11,961 nt of DNA from a candidate division TA06 bacterium (GTDB lineage: Bacteria; Ratteibacteria; UBA8468; MWAK01), in contig JAKJFK010000032.1 of assembly GCA_022704925.1 (NCBI GenBank), forward strand, positions 1 through 11,961, read 5' to 3'. Below the pieces are notes generated by a model, which was given only the letters and a program-made list of their open reading frames with translations, was not told the origin of the DNA and searched no databases. A program made the position numbers and the translations under genes. Shown piece after piece: positions 1 through 7,702 of this stretch. How positions within the stretch are numbered: the first letter of the stretch is position 1; every line of letters starts with the position of its first letter.

Positions 1-1898
1 CGGTAATCAACTCCCGCCAGCTCCGGCTCGATCAGGCCGGTCAGGAAGTAACGAGTCCGGCGGTTGGCCTCGATGAGGGCCGGAATGTCGGTATGGTTGA
101 GGACTCCAGGCACCAGGTAGTCATATCCGAGCCGCATCCGGCCGGCCTTCAACTGGACCGTCCAGCTGGCCGGAAGGCCGTCCAGGCAGCACCATTCCAC
201 GCCGGGATGGAGCGCGCTCAACAGGAGCAGCGCCAGAGCCGGCCAACCCCGCCCCGCCAGGGCCAGCGGCCGCTCCGGTCCCAGGACGGTCAACACGCTT
301 CTGATCTCCTCCAGGGCCAGGTCAATCGGGCAGGTGCCGGCCATCAGGGCGTCGCTGAAATGATAGACGGCCGAAGAGTAGTAGCAGCCGCGGATCTTGA
401 AGTAATCGCTCTGGTTCTCGGGCCGGTCGCTCTTCAGGCGGCCGCAGTTGAAGACGTCCAGCGCCGCCGCCCGGCCGCTCAAGGCCGGCGCCGACTTCAG
501 CCAGGCGCGGGACCAGGCCGAACCACTTCCGGCCTGGTCAACAATCAGCAGGGTCGGCCCGGCCGGCCGGCGTCCGGCAGCCAGCCGGAAGGGCACCCGG
601 TAGCCGGGGGCCAGCCAGGCCGGCCTCCGATTTACCGAAGAGCCGGTCCCGGCGGCCGGACGGCCGGCCCGGGTTCCCCGTTTCAGGAACGGCACGGCCC
701 GGAGCGCCGCCGGCCGGCCGGAAAGAGAACCGGCCCGTTCGGCCGCCTCCCGGCGGGTGCGGCTGACCAGTCCGTAATCCCGGAGGTCCAGGCCGTCCTG
801 GGCGGCCCGGAGTTCCGGCCAAAAGTCCTCCAGTCCGGTCCAGACCGGTTCCAGCTCCGGCGGCCGGCCGCCGGCCAGGTGGCGGCTGAACCAGTTCAGA
901 ACCAGTTCGCGGGCCGGCCGGTTCAGGTTATGCACCAGGCTGGTCGAGGCGATTTCCAGTTGTTCGGGAAGGCCGAGTTTGCGGTAGACCGGTTCCAGCC
1001 TCCGGTAGATATCAACCTGGTCCGGGTAGCCGTGTTCGGCGATGATCCGCACCGGCCGGGGCGCGAAGAGGGCCACCAGTTCGCTCTGGTCGAAACCGCG
1101 TTCCCAGCAATGCCAGAAGATCTGGTCCATGTCCCGCATCACCAGGTGCTGGAAGGCGCCGCGCCGGCTGGAGGTGGCCTGCATGGGAACGGCCGCCCTA
1201 ACCCGGGAGTCGGCCAGCGCCAGGAAGGTCTGGATTCCGCCGCCGGATTGTCCGGTGAAACCGATCCGCTCCGGATCGACCTCCGGCCGGCTGGCGACGA
1301 AGGAGATCGCGCTCGTGTTGTCCCGCACCAGGTAATGGGCCAGCTGGCGTCCGGTCAGCATGGCGACGGCGGCCAGTTCCTGGTGCTGGTCGCAAGGCGA
1401 CCAGTACTCCGGGTCGGCACCGGGCAGGAAGACCTCGCGGCGCGAACCCTGGCCGACCGGATCGAAGGCCAGCACGTAGAAGCCGTTCTGAGCCGCGTAC
1501 AGGCACAATTTCAGGTAGGGGAGATAGAGGGCGGCGCGCTCGACGTGTCCGGAGGCCACCACAAGGGCCGGACCGGGGCCGGAACCGGAGCCGGACCGGA
1601 AGGTGAAGCCGGAAATCCGGTAACCGGGTTCCGGTTCCAGGAGAACCTGCCGGATCTCGACCCCGGCGAAGGAGAAGCCAGCCAGTTCCCGGAAAGGCAC
1701 CGGGGCCGCCGGGTCGGGCCGGGGGCCGAAGATTTCTTCGAAGATCCGGTTCAGTTCGGCCTGGACGGCGGCCAGGTCCGACCAGCCGCCGATCCGCTCC
1801 AAGCGGCGGTCGGCCCGGAGCCAGCCGGCGCGGCCGATGGACTCCAACCTCAGGTAAGGCAGCGGTTTCCCTTGCGTCCCGGTCCCTTTTTTCTTCAT
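1..1898 (-). CDS. Acetyl xylan esterase-like alpha/beta hydrolase, C-terminus cut by window edge
   Basis: The frame is open from an ATG at 1898 to the left edge (632 codons, no stop). The start is fixed by an AAAGGAGG Shine-Dalgarno nine bases upstream. There is no signal peptide (MKKKGTGTQGK), so it is probably cytoplasmic. Residues about 75-345 form an alpha/beta hydrolase of the AXE1/dienelactone type. They show an ASGHVE oxyanion-side strand at 115-120, FDPVGQGSR at 145-153, a nucleophile elbow GQSGGG with Ser218, APRPVRIIAEHGYPD with Asp293 (or Asp296) as acid, and His323 in LVHNLNRP. The triad is therefore complete. Residues about 390-632 look like a second, degenerate hydrolase-like half: the elbow position reads GRGWP (549-553), with Gly instead of Ser. 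Known relatives deacetylate xylan or other acylated sugars, but the substrate here cannot be read from sequence. It is the last visible gene of the run, 28 bases after the PKD/TPR gene. Family is fairly sure; substrate is not. Confidence 0.85.
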   Translation of the reverse strand, partial: MKKKGTGTQGKPLPYLRLESIGRAGWLRADRRLERIGGWSDLAAVQAELNRIFEEIFGPRPDPAAPVPFRELAGFSFAGVEIRQVLLEPEPGYRISGFTFRSGSGSGPGPALVVASGHVERAALYLPYLKLCLYAAQNGFYVLAFDPVGQGSRREVFLPGADPEYWSPCDQHQELAAVAMLTGRQLAHYLVRDNTSAISFVASRPEVDPERIGFTGQSGGGIQTFLALADSRVRAAVPMQATSSRRGAFQHLVMRDMDQIFWHCWERGFDQSELVALFAPRPVRIIAEHGYPDQVDIYRRLEPVYRKLGLPEQLEIASTSLVHNLNRPARELVLNWFSRHLAGGRPPELEPVWTGLEDFWPELRAAQDGLDLRDYGLVSRTRREAAERAGSLSGRPAALRAVPFLKRGTRAGRPAAGTGSSVNRRPAWLAPGYRVPFRLAAGRRPAGPTLLIVDQAGSGSAWSRAWLKSAPALSGRAAALDVFNCGRLKSDRPENQSDYFKIRGCYYSSAVYHFSDALMAGTCPIDLALEEIRSVLTVLGPERPLALAGRGWPALALLLLSALHPGVEWCCLDGLPASWTVQLKAGRMRLGYDYLVPGVLNHTDIPALIEANRRTRYFLTGLIEPELAGVDY

Positions 1899-1907
1899 CA
1901 GCGGTGG

Positions 1908-1915
1908 CCTCCTTT
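1908..1915 (-). promoter_or_regulatory. Strong Shine-Dalgarno for the esterase-like gene
   Basis: Read on the minus strand, AAAGGAGG lies nine bases before the ATG at 1898. It is the best ribosome binding site in the window and decides the start of the esterase-like gene. It sits in the 28-base gap after the PKD/TPR gene, so this gene can be translated independently of upstream coupling. Confidence 0.85.
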
Positions 1916-1926
1916 AAAATCAGATT

Positions 1927-3984
1927 TTATTTTTTGATCCGGTCGGCGGCCAGCCCGGCCCAGGAAGTCCCGGGATACCGGTCAACCACCTGCTGGTAGA
2001 AACCGCGGGCCCGGGCCCGCTCTCCCTGCGCCTCCCAGACCTGGCCCAGCAGATAAACGGCACCCGGCCGGTAGGCGTTGCCGGCTTCGGAATCGGTAAC
2101 CTTCAGGAAGGTCTCCAGTTCCTGGCGGGCTCCATCGTAATCCTTGCGCTCCAGGCCGATCCGGGCCGCCAGGATGGACCAGGCTCCCTCCAGCTTAACC
2201 AGGGGCAGTTCCTCCCCCCAGGCCTCCAGACGCTCCCAGGCGGTAAAAAAATCCTTCTGCCTGACATAGTAAAGAACCTGCTGGTCGTACCAGCCGTTGC
2301 GCGACTCCAGGTTGCCGCGCTCGGTCAGGGGCAGGTAGGCCTGGCGGGCCGCCTCCGCCTCACCCCGCTGCCGGAGGACGTCCCCCCGGCCGATGGTCGC
2401 CAGGCGCCGCTCCTCCGGCCGGGCCCCGGCGGCCGTTTCGGCCTGGCGAAAGAGGGTGTCGGCCTGGTCCAGTTCCCCGAGCCGGAGCTGGACCCACCCG
2501 AGTTTCACCAGGAATTCCGGCGCCGGCCTCTCGGCCAGCAGCTGCCGGTAGAGTTCGGCCGCCCCGGCGTAATCCCGTTCCCGGACGGCCAGCGCGGCCG
2601 CCACCGCTCCGGCGCGACGCCGCTCCTCACTCGAAAGACGGCGGCCCGCCAGATTCCGGTAACAACGGTAGGCCGCCTCGGAACGGTCGTAACTCTGGTA
2701 GAGCTGGGCCAGGATGCCCAGTTCCTCGTTCCCGAGCCTATCCAGGTCAAGCCGGTCGAACTCCTCCAGGTAGGCCTCAAGACTCCGGGATGGCAGGCGC
2801 ATCTCTCCGTAATTCTGCTCAACCGGCACCGTCAACCGGACCCGGTCGGATCCGGCGCCCCGGCGGCCGCGCACCGTCAGGGTCACCGGGTAGAGGCCCG
2901 GTTTCAGGTAGGTGTGCAACGGGTTGCGACCGACGGCCGACTGGCCGTCCCCGAAGTCCCACTGGCGCACCTCTATTTCGCTGTCCGGGTGGGAGAGGTC
3001 AAAGAAACGAAAGGTCAGCAACTCCCAGTTTTCCCGGCGCAGATAATGGGTGTTCTCCCAGGTCAGGGCGGCCGCCACCGGCTTGCCCCGCCGTTCCAGG
3101 TTGACCGGGATCGCCCCGGCCAGCGGAAGGAAAAAGTCGGCCGGAATCACCTGGAAATCCTTCTCGCCCGGCCGCTTGACGGCGGCGGCCGTGATCTCCT
3201 GGCCGGAACGGCTGAACTGGTAATAGGCCAGTTCGTGAATCCCGGCGGTCAGCGTCACTTTCCCGGTCCGGGCCGGCCGGATAAACGGTTCCGCACCGTG
3301 CCAGCCCGGCCAGGCGGCCGTCAGCTGGCCGTCGATCAGCAGGAAAGAGGCGCCGCCGGAACTGGTGGCGAACTCGTAGACGCCCGCTTCGGATCGGAAG
3401 TAACCGGTGTAAATTTTAACCACGTCCTTCTCCGGACCGAAGGGATTGGCCCCGTCCCAGACCTGTTTCCAGGCCGCCCGGCCCAGGCGGCGGCCGGTCC
3501 GGCGGCTGGCCTCCGCCACCGCCCGGGCCTCCTCCCAGGTGTCCACCCGGTCTCCCTTGCGCTCGTAAACCTCCAGCCACAGACCGCGCCGGATCGGAAA
3601 ATCGGCCGGTGCCGGGGCGGCCGCGGCCGGGTTCCCGAAATAGAGCCGGCAACGGCCGCGGGAGGCCGGAAAGAGGATCCGGTAGCGCTGCCCCGGCCCG
3701 GCCTGCAGCAATTGGAACGGCACCGAACTCCCCGACTCGTCAAAGAGGCGCAGGTCGGCCCCGTCGGGCCGGGCCGCCCCGCAGAAATCAAGGATGGCCA
3801 GCCGATCCCCGGCGGCGTCCAGACGGCCGGAATCCACCTCCAGGGCCATCCGGTACTCCCAGCCCTCCGGCCAATCCGCCTGGCTGGAAGCGGTGCCCGC
3901 GGCCGCGGCCAGCATCAGGAAAACCGTGGCCGCCCATAAGAGCGGCGCCGCCGGCCGGATTATTGAATTTTTTAATCGCTCCAC
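1927..3984 (-). CDS. Secreted multidomain protein: DUF2341-like, PA14-like, PKD and TPR regions
   Basis: 685 residues from a GTG start with AAGGAG six bases upstream. Residues 1-35 are a signal peptide: a basic start, a hydrophobic stretch LLWAATVFLMLAAAAG and small residues ASSQA. Residues about 38-120 match the DUF2341 pattern (WEYRMALEV ... DGADLRLFDE ... RLYFGNP). Residues about 185-285 look like a PA14-type beta-sandwich (VKIYTGYFRSEAGVYEFATS, LLIDGQLTAAWPGW). Residues about 320-388 are a PKD domain with its hallmark WDFGDG (342-347) and HTYLKPGLYPVTLTV. From about 400 to the end are helical TPR-like repeats, for example YAGAAELYRQLLAERP, ELDQADTLFRQAE and RARGFYQQVVDRYPG. The architecture points to a periplasmic or surface binding/scaffold protein; no catalytic motif is seen. 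It starts three bases after the stop of the beta-sandwich gene and is probably co-translated. PKD and TPR calls are strong; the DUF2341 and PA14 calls are moderate. The ligand is unknown. Confidence 0.85.
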   Translation of the reverse strand: MERLKNSIIRPAAPLLWAATVFLMLAAAAGTASSQADWPEGWEYRMALEVDSGRLDAAGDRLAILDFCGAARPDGADLRLFDESGSSVPFQLLQAGPGQRYRILFPASRGRCRLYFGNPAAAAPAPADFPIRRGLWLEVYERKGDRVDTWEEARAVAEASRRTGRRLGRAAWKQVWDGANPFGPEKDVVKIYTGYFRSEAGVYEFATSSGGASFLLIDGQLTAAWPGWHGAEPFIRPARTGKVTLTAGIHELAYYQFSRSGQEITAAAVKRPGEKDFQVIPADFFLPLAGAIPVNLERRGKPVAAALTWENTHYLRRENWELLTFRFFDLSHPDSEIEVRQWDFGDGQSAVGRNPLHTYLKPGLYPVTLTVRGRRGAGSDRVRLTVPVEQNYGEMRLPSRSLEAYLEEFDRLDLDRLGNEELGILAQLYQSYDRSEAAYRCYRNLAGRRLSSEERRRAGAVAAALAVRERDYAGAAELYRQLLAERPAPEFLVKLGWVQLRLGELDQADTLFRQAETAAGARPEERRLATIGRGDVLRQRGEAEAARQAYLPLTERGNLESRNGWYDQQVLYYVRQKDFFTAWERLEAWGEELPLVKLEGAWSILAARIGLERKDYDGARQELETFLKVTDSEAGNAYRPGAVYLLGQVWEAQGERARARGFYQQVVDRYPGTSWAGLAADRIKK

Positions 3985-3987
3985 CGC

Positions 3988-4914
3988 TCACTCCTTCGGC
4001 ACCAGGTCCACCGATTCAAACCGGATGTCGCCCACCTTGAGGTAGGTGTAAACCTTGACCCGCAGCCAGCGTACCTGCGGGTTTCTGAAGACGGCCGCCG
4101 TCCGGTAATCGGCCGATTCCGTCCCGGCCGGATGCATGAAGCACTCGTTCCGTTCCAGCAGCCGGCGCCGGCCGGCCACCAGACCCCAGCCCTCGACAAA
4201 AACAATGATCTCCTGCCCCTGGCTGCGGGCCCGGACCTTAAGGGTGAACTCGGCCGGCGCCTTCAGCTCCTGGAAGGTCGAGTAGACCCAGAGCCCCGGC
4301 CCCTCGGCCGTGGCCCGGTCCAGGGTCAGCCGGAGGGCCGGCGGCTCCTTCTCCCAGCGCACCCGGTCCCCGGTCAGCCGCCAGCCCAGCGGAAAGTCCC
4401 GGCCGGAACGGAAATCGCCGTTGATCAGCCAGCCGCCGGCGACCGGACGTCCTTCGGTGCGCCGGACCTGAAAACGGACCGGGTTGGAGACGCTCCCGTC
4501 GTAATGGAGGCGGACCTCGAAATCGGCCGGCAGCTCAAACGGGTAGTAGTAATAGTAAAAGGGAATCCGGGCACTGAAGGAGGCGCCGGGCGACAGGTTC
4601 AGCTGGAGCGTCCCGGCCTTTGGCTCCGGCGGCATGTGGTTGGTGAACTCCGGGACGGTCACCCCGTTGACCCGGACCTCCAGCCGCCACTCGCCGCCAA
4701 CGAAGAGAAAACCGTCCTCCTTGGGCTGGAGATACTGGAAGGAGACCGACCGGTCCGCCTCGGCCTCGATCATCAGATCCAGCCGCACCTCCTCCTCCTC
4801 GGCGTAAACGGCCCGGGGCGAATTCAGAAACAGGTTCAGTCCGCCGGCGGCCTCGGCCGACGCCGCCAGGCCGGCCAAAAGAAACAGCGCCGGCAGCCAG
4901 GTCAGGTTTCGCAA
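3988..4914 (-). CDS. Secreted two-domain beta-sandwich protein, jelly-roll (CBM-like) C-terminus
   Basis: I place the start at the TTG at 4914 (308 residues) because GGGAGG lies five bases upstream. The in-frame TTG at 4929 would give 313 residues and overlaps the previous stop, but has no Shine-Dalgarno. The N-terminus (LRNLTWLPALFLLAGLAASAEA) is a clear signal peptide. The next ~120 residues look like an Ig-like or macroglobulin-type beta-sandwich (FLNSPRAVYAEEEEVRLDLMI) and contain an unusual FYYYYYPF run. The C-terminal ~150 residues begin INGDFRSGRDFPLGWRL, the style of opening seen in CBM4_9/galactose-binding jelly rolls, and end in alternating strands (WLRVKVYTYLKVGDIRFESVDL). No catalytic residues are evident. 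It lies between the large coiled-coil membrane protein and the PKD/TPR protein, so it may be a periplasmic partner or ligand-binding component of this system. I do not recognise a named family for the whole protein. Confidence 0.75.
   Translation of the reverse strand: MRNLTWLPALFLLAGLAASAEAAGGLNLFLNSPRAVYAEEEEVRLDLMIEAEADRSVSFQYLQPKEDGFLFVGGEWRLEVRVNGVTVPEFTNHMPPEPKAGTLQLNLSPGASFSARIPFYYYYYPFELPADFEVRLHYDGSVSNPVRFQVRRTEGRPVAGGWLINGDFRSGRDFPLGWRLTGDRVRWEKEPPALRLTLDRATAEGPGLWVYSTFQELKAPAEFTLKVRARSQGQEIIVFVEGWGLVAGRRRLLERNECFMHPAGTESADYRTAAVFRNPQVRWLRVKVYTYLKVGDIRFESVDLVPKE
3991..3996 (-). promoter_or_regulatory. Shine-Dalgarno deciding the GTG start of the PKD/TPR gene
   Basis: AAGGAG on the minus strand lies six bases before the GTG at 3984. 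It is embedded in the last codons of the upstream beta-sandwich gene, whose TGA (3988-3990) falls in the spacer. Terminating ribosomes are thus delivered onto this site, consistent with translational coupling. Confidence 0.75.
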
Positions 4915-4919
4915 GCCAG

Positions 4920-4925
4920 CCTCCC
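4920..4925 (-). promoter_or_regulatory. Shine-Dalgarno favouring the 4914 TTG start
   Basis: GGGAGG on the minus strand directly follows the TGA stop (4926-4928) of the upstream gene and precedes TTG 4914 by five bases. The competing TTG at 4929 overlaps the stop codon by two bases and has no such site in front of it. Confidence 0.6.
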
Positions 4926-7685
4926 TCAATGTCCGGAGATGTCCCGGTAGTAACGCTGGACCAGCCCCTCGTAACCGGCCGGAACCCGGTCCTCCCAGGC
5001 GCTGCGCAATTCCCGGTTCCGCCGGACCGAGCGTTCGCTCCCCTCCAGGCGGACGACCGTCTGGCCGACTATTGACTGCTGGACCTGCTGGAGGTTGGAA
5101 ATGATCAACTGCTTGGTCGTAAGCAGATCCTCGTAGCGGCCGCTGCTCAACTGGACCTGGAAATTGCGCATCGAGGATAAGGCCTGTTCCAGCTGCGGGT
5201 TGGAAACGTTAAGCACCTGCAATTTCCGTTCCAGCTTCTCGGCCTCCTCCACCAACCGGGCCTGGCGGCCGGCCAGCTGGTCGTAACGGAAGTTCAGATC
5301 CTGGACCGGCCCCTGGAGCCCCTCGGCACCCCAGCCGCTGCTCTTGCCGCCGCCGGTCGGACCGAGCGGGTTTTCGCCGCTGGAATCCTTGATTGAACCC
5401 GGTTCCCGGTTGTCCGGGGTCAGCCGGGCCGGGGTGCGCCGGCCGCCCTTGCCGACCGCGGTCTCCTCGACCATCTCGCCGTAGGAACGGCCGGTGCGCC
5501 CCTCGCCGGCGCGGCCGCCCACCTCGTGCTGGTTGGGCATGAGGTTCCCGGTGATGCCCTTGGCGCTCATGTTGCTGATCGGTCCGTCCATGGCCGTCCA
5601 GCCGGCCCCCTTGTCCATACTGTCCATCCAGCTGCTGGTGATGTCCTCGATCTCCTCCTTCATGTCCTCCTCCTGCTCCAGGAGATCGCCGACGATGTCC
5701 ATCAGCTCGTCGGGCAGTTCCGCCTCAGGCGCCTCGACCCGCTTGGAGGGCTCCGCCATATCCCACTTCAGGTAATCGGGCTCCTCGGCCATCCAGCGTT
5801 CGAGATTGGCCGTCAGTTCCTCGGCCAGTTCCAGGCCGGCCATCGATTCCGGAATGACCATGTGGACCGGCTTGTGAGGAAGCGCCTCGGCCGCCTTCTG
5901 CAGGTGGGAGACCATCTCCACCAGTTCCTGGGCGAGCGTGAACTTTCCCTTGGTCTGCTGGTTGATCTTGTTCAGGTCATCCACCATCTTCTGGAAGAGT
6001 TCGGCCCACTTGCGTTCGACCTCGGCCAGGTCGGCCGCCTTCTCGGCGGCCCGCAGGTCCTGGGGCTTATCCAGCCGCTTGGCCGCCTCCAGCAGTTTCT
6101 TCTGCTCCTCGGCGAACTGCTTCAGGTTTTCGGCCAGTTCCTTGAGGATTTCGATTTCCGGCGGCCGGTTCCCGTCCTCCTCCCGACCGCGGCGGCCGGA
6201 CGGGTCGGACCGGCCGGCGGCCGGGTAGATATGGTAGAGGCTGGAACGGCCGAGGTTCGGCGCGGCCGGGTGGTTGTCCAGCGCCTCGGCGTAATAGGCG
6301 ATCGGTTCCGAAAAGCCGGCCGGCAGCTTCAGGTAGGCGCTGGCCGTTCCCTCGCGGCGGCCGGAAAGCTGGGCCTGGAAGAAGACCGGATCGGCCTCCG
6401 GCCGGTCGTTCCCCTCCGAACGCAGGCGGAAGCGGATCTTCCGCAACCCGTAGTCGTCGGTCGCCTTGACCTCGAGCCGGATGCTGGCGCCGGCCGACGC
6501 TGAAAGGTCGGCGGCCGGCACCGTGAATTCCAGGACCGGCGCCTGGTCGAAACCCGGCTGCAGGCGGAACCTCGGACTGACCCGGTAATCCCGGGCCAGG
6601 TAATCGTAAAAGTGAAATTCATAAAGGGTGGCCGACTCCACGGTCAGTTCGAAACGGCGGGAGGCCGCCGGCCGCCCCCCGGAACGGCCGAGGCGCCGGG
6701 TCCCGAGCACCAGCCAGGCCGGGCCGACCGGGTTGTTGAAGACCGCCTCCAGGGTAAGCCGGGTCCCGGCCGGAAAGGTTAAATCGCCGGGCTCCTGTTC
6801 AAACCCGGCGGCCGCCAGGCCGGTGTAGGCCGGGTACCGGCAATTAATCCGCAGCCGTTTCAGAAAAGTGGGATCCTGCACCCGGACCCGGAACCAGGGC
6901 GTCAGGCTCCGGCCGGCCCGGACCCGGTAGGTAAAGGGCTCCCGGACCGCCAGAAAACGGTGCGCGTACCACCCGGCCGGTCCCGGTTCCATGGCTGCCG
7001 CGCCGCCGGGGCCGTCGTGGAACTCCACCCGGGGCGCCCCGGCCCCGGCCGCCAGCGCCCGGATCTCGAGGTCGGAGCCGCGCACCACCAGGCAATCGCC
7101 CGGCTCCACCCTGATCCCCCAGGTTCCGGGACCGGCCCAGGGGACCAGGAGGCGCAGGAACCCGGAACGGATCGGCCCCGTCGCCGCCGCCGCCAGCAAC
7201 AGGATCCCGGCGGCCGCGGCCAGCAGCCCCTTGCGGTACCAGCTTACCCGGGGCCGAACCGGCAGGTCATCCAGCTCCCGGATGGAGATCATCCCGGAGG
7301 CCTCGCCCAGGAGGCGGTTGACAAACGGCGCCGGGTATCCCTTCGGCCGGGTCCCCAGCTGGTAAGCGTTGATCAGGTGATTCCCGAAGCGGGGGAACTT
7401 CCGTTCCAGTTCCAGGGCGAGCCGGTCCGCCTCCAGGCGCTCCAGGCGGCGCCGCTCCAGGAAAGCCTGGACCAGGAGAACGGCCAGCGGCGCGGCCAGC
7501 AGCCCGCGCGACAGCCAGGCGGCCCGAGTGACCAAACCGAAAAAGTATTCGAAGGCGAGAATAAACAGCAGCGCGCCGGCCAGCCAGAGTCCGGCCAGCC
7601 AGCCGGTCTCGGCCGACCGTCGGCGCTGGACCAGCCGCCGGTAGTGCTGCAGGTAGGCCTGGATCAGGACTCTCGGCTCTTCCAT
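4926..7685 (-). CDS. Large DUF4175-like membrane protein with Ig-like and coiled-coil regions
   Basis: 919 residues from ATG 7685, with a weak GGGGAAA site upstream, 17 bases after the preceding stop. Three hydrophobic segments lie at about 28-50, 60-75 and 152-170, so it is an inner-membrane protein with a short cytoplasmic start and a long extracytoplasmic body. Residues about 190-490 are beta-rich and Ig-like (FLKRLRINCRYPAYTG; IRLEVKATDDYGLRKIRF). Residues about 505-690 are charged heptad-like helix (ILKELAENLKQFAEEQKKLL), partly very acidic. Residues about 715-790 are a glycine-rich segment with EVGGRAGEGRTGRSYGE and VGKGGRRTPARLTPD, a signature I associate with long DUF4175-type proteins next to MoxR/BatA clusters in PVC bacteria. 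A second coiled coil covers about 795-875 (QLAGRQARLVEEAEKLERKL). The function is unknown; a stator or scaffold bridging membrane vWA proteins and periplasmic partners is an inference. Neither cysteine (198, 282) suggests catalysis. Confidence 0.85.
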   Translation of the reverse strand: MEEPRVLIQAYLQHYRRLVQRRRSAETGWLAGLWLAGALLFILAFEYFFGLVTRAAWLSRGLLAAPLAVLLVQAFLERRRLERLEADRLALELERKFPRFGNHLINAYQLGTRPKGYPAPFVNRLLGEASGMISIRELDDLPVRPRVSWYRKGLLAAAAGILLLAAAATGPIRSGFLRLLVPWAGPGTWGIRVEPGDCLVVRGSDLEIRALAAGAGAPRVEFHDGPGGAAAMEPGPAGWYAHRFLAVREPFTYRVRAGRSLTPWFRVRVQDPTFLKRLRINCRYPAYTGLAAAGFEQEPGDLTFPAGTRLTLEAVFNNPVGPAWLVLGTRRLGRSGGRPAASRRFELTVESATLYEFHFYDYLARDYRVSPRFRLQPGFDQAPVLEFTVPAADLSASAGASIRLEVKATDDYGLRKIRFRLRSEGNDRPEADPVFFQAQLSGRREGTASAYLKLPAGFSEPIAYYAEALDNHPAAPNLGRSSLYHIYPAAGRSDPSGRRGREEDGNRPPEIEILKELAENLKQFAEEQKKLLEAAKRLDKPQDLRAAEKAADLAEVERKWAELFQKMVDDLNKINQQTKGKFTLAQELVEMVSHLQKAAEALPHKPVHMVIPESMAGLELAEELTANLERWMAEEPDYLKWDMAEPSKRVEAPEAELPDELMDIVGDLLEQEEDMKEEIEDITSSWMDSMDKGAGWTAMDGPISNMSAKGITGNLMPNQHEVGGRAGEGRTGRSYGEMVEETAVGKGGRRTPARLTPDNREPGSIKDSSGENPLGPTGGGKSSGWGAEGLQGPVQDLNFRYDQLAGRQARLVEEAEKLERKLQVLNVSNPQLEQALSSMRNFQVQLSSGRYEDLLTTKQLIISNLQQVQQSIVGQTVVRLEGSERSVRRNRELRSAWEDRVPAGYEGLVQRYYRDISGH

Positions 7686-7702
7686 GATGGATTTCCCCGG
7701 TT

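Noticed and set aside
1916-1928. AAAATC-A-GATTTT inverted repeat in the gap after the PKD/TPR gene, considered as a terminator
   Set aside because: The arms are six bases of mostly A/T with a one-base loop, so no stable hairpin forms. It also overlaps the stop codon and the approach to a strong Shine-Dalgarno, so transcription most likely continues.
93-1937. A 614-residue open frame on the plus strand
   Set aside because: It lies exactly antisense to the esterase-like gene, whose frame has a strong ribosome site, a full catalytic triad and recognisable family motifs. The plus-strand translation is low-complexity (rich in G, P, R, Q) with no domain, and arises because high G+C removes stop codons.
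2914-3939. Long plus-strand frame opposite the PKD/TPR gene
   Set aside because: Its translation is G/P/R-rich with no recognisable domain, while the minus strand encodes a signal peptide, a PKD hallmark and TPR repeats.
5342-5372. GPTGGGKSS in the 919-residue protein, considered as a P-loop ATPase motif
   Set aside because: There is no preceding hydrophobic beta strand, no Walker B and no following helix pattern; the region is a glycine-rich, probably flexible block.
5526-6503. Plus-strand frame giving a leucine- and glycine-rich protein
   Set aside because: The apparent leucine-rich repeats are the reverse reading of Glu/Lys-rich coiled-coil codons of the minus-strand 919-residue protein. 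It has no ribosome site or independent support.
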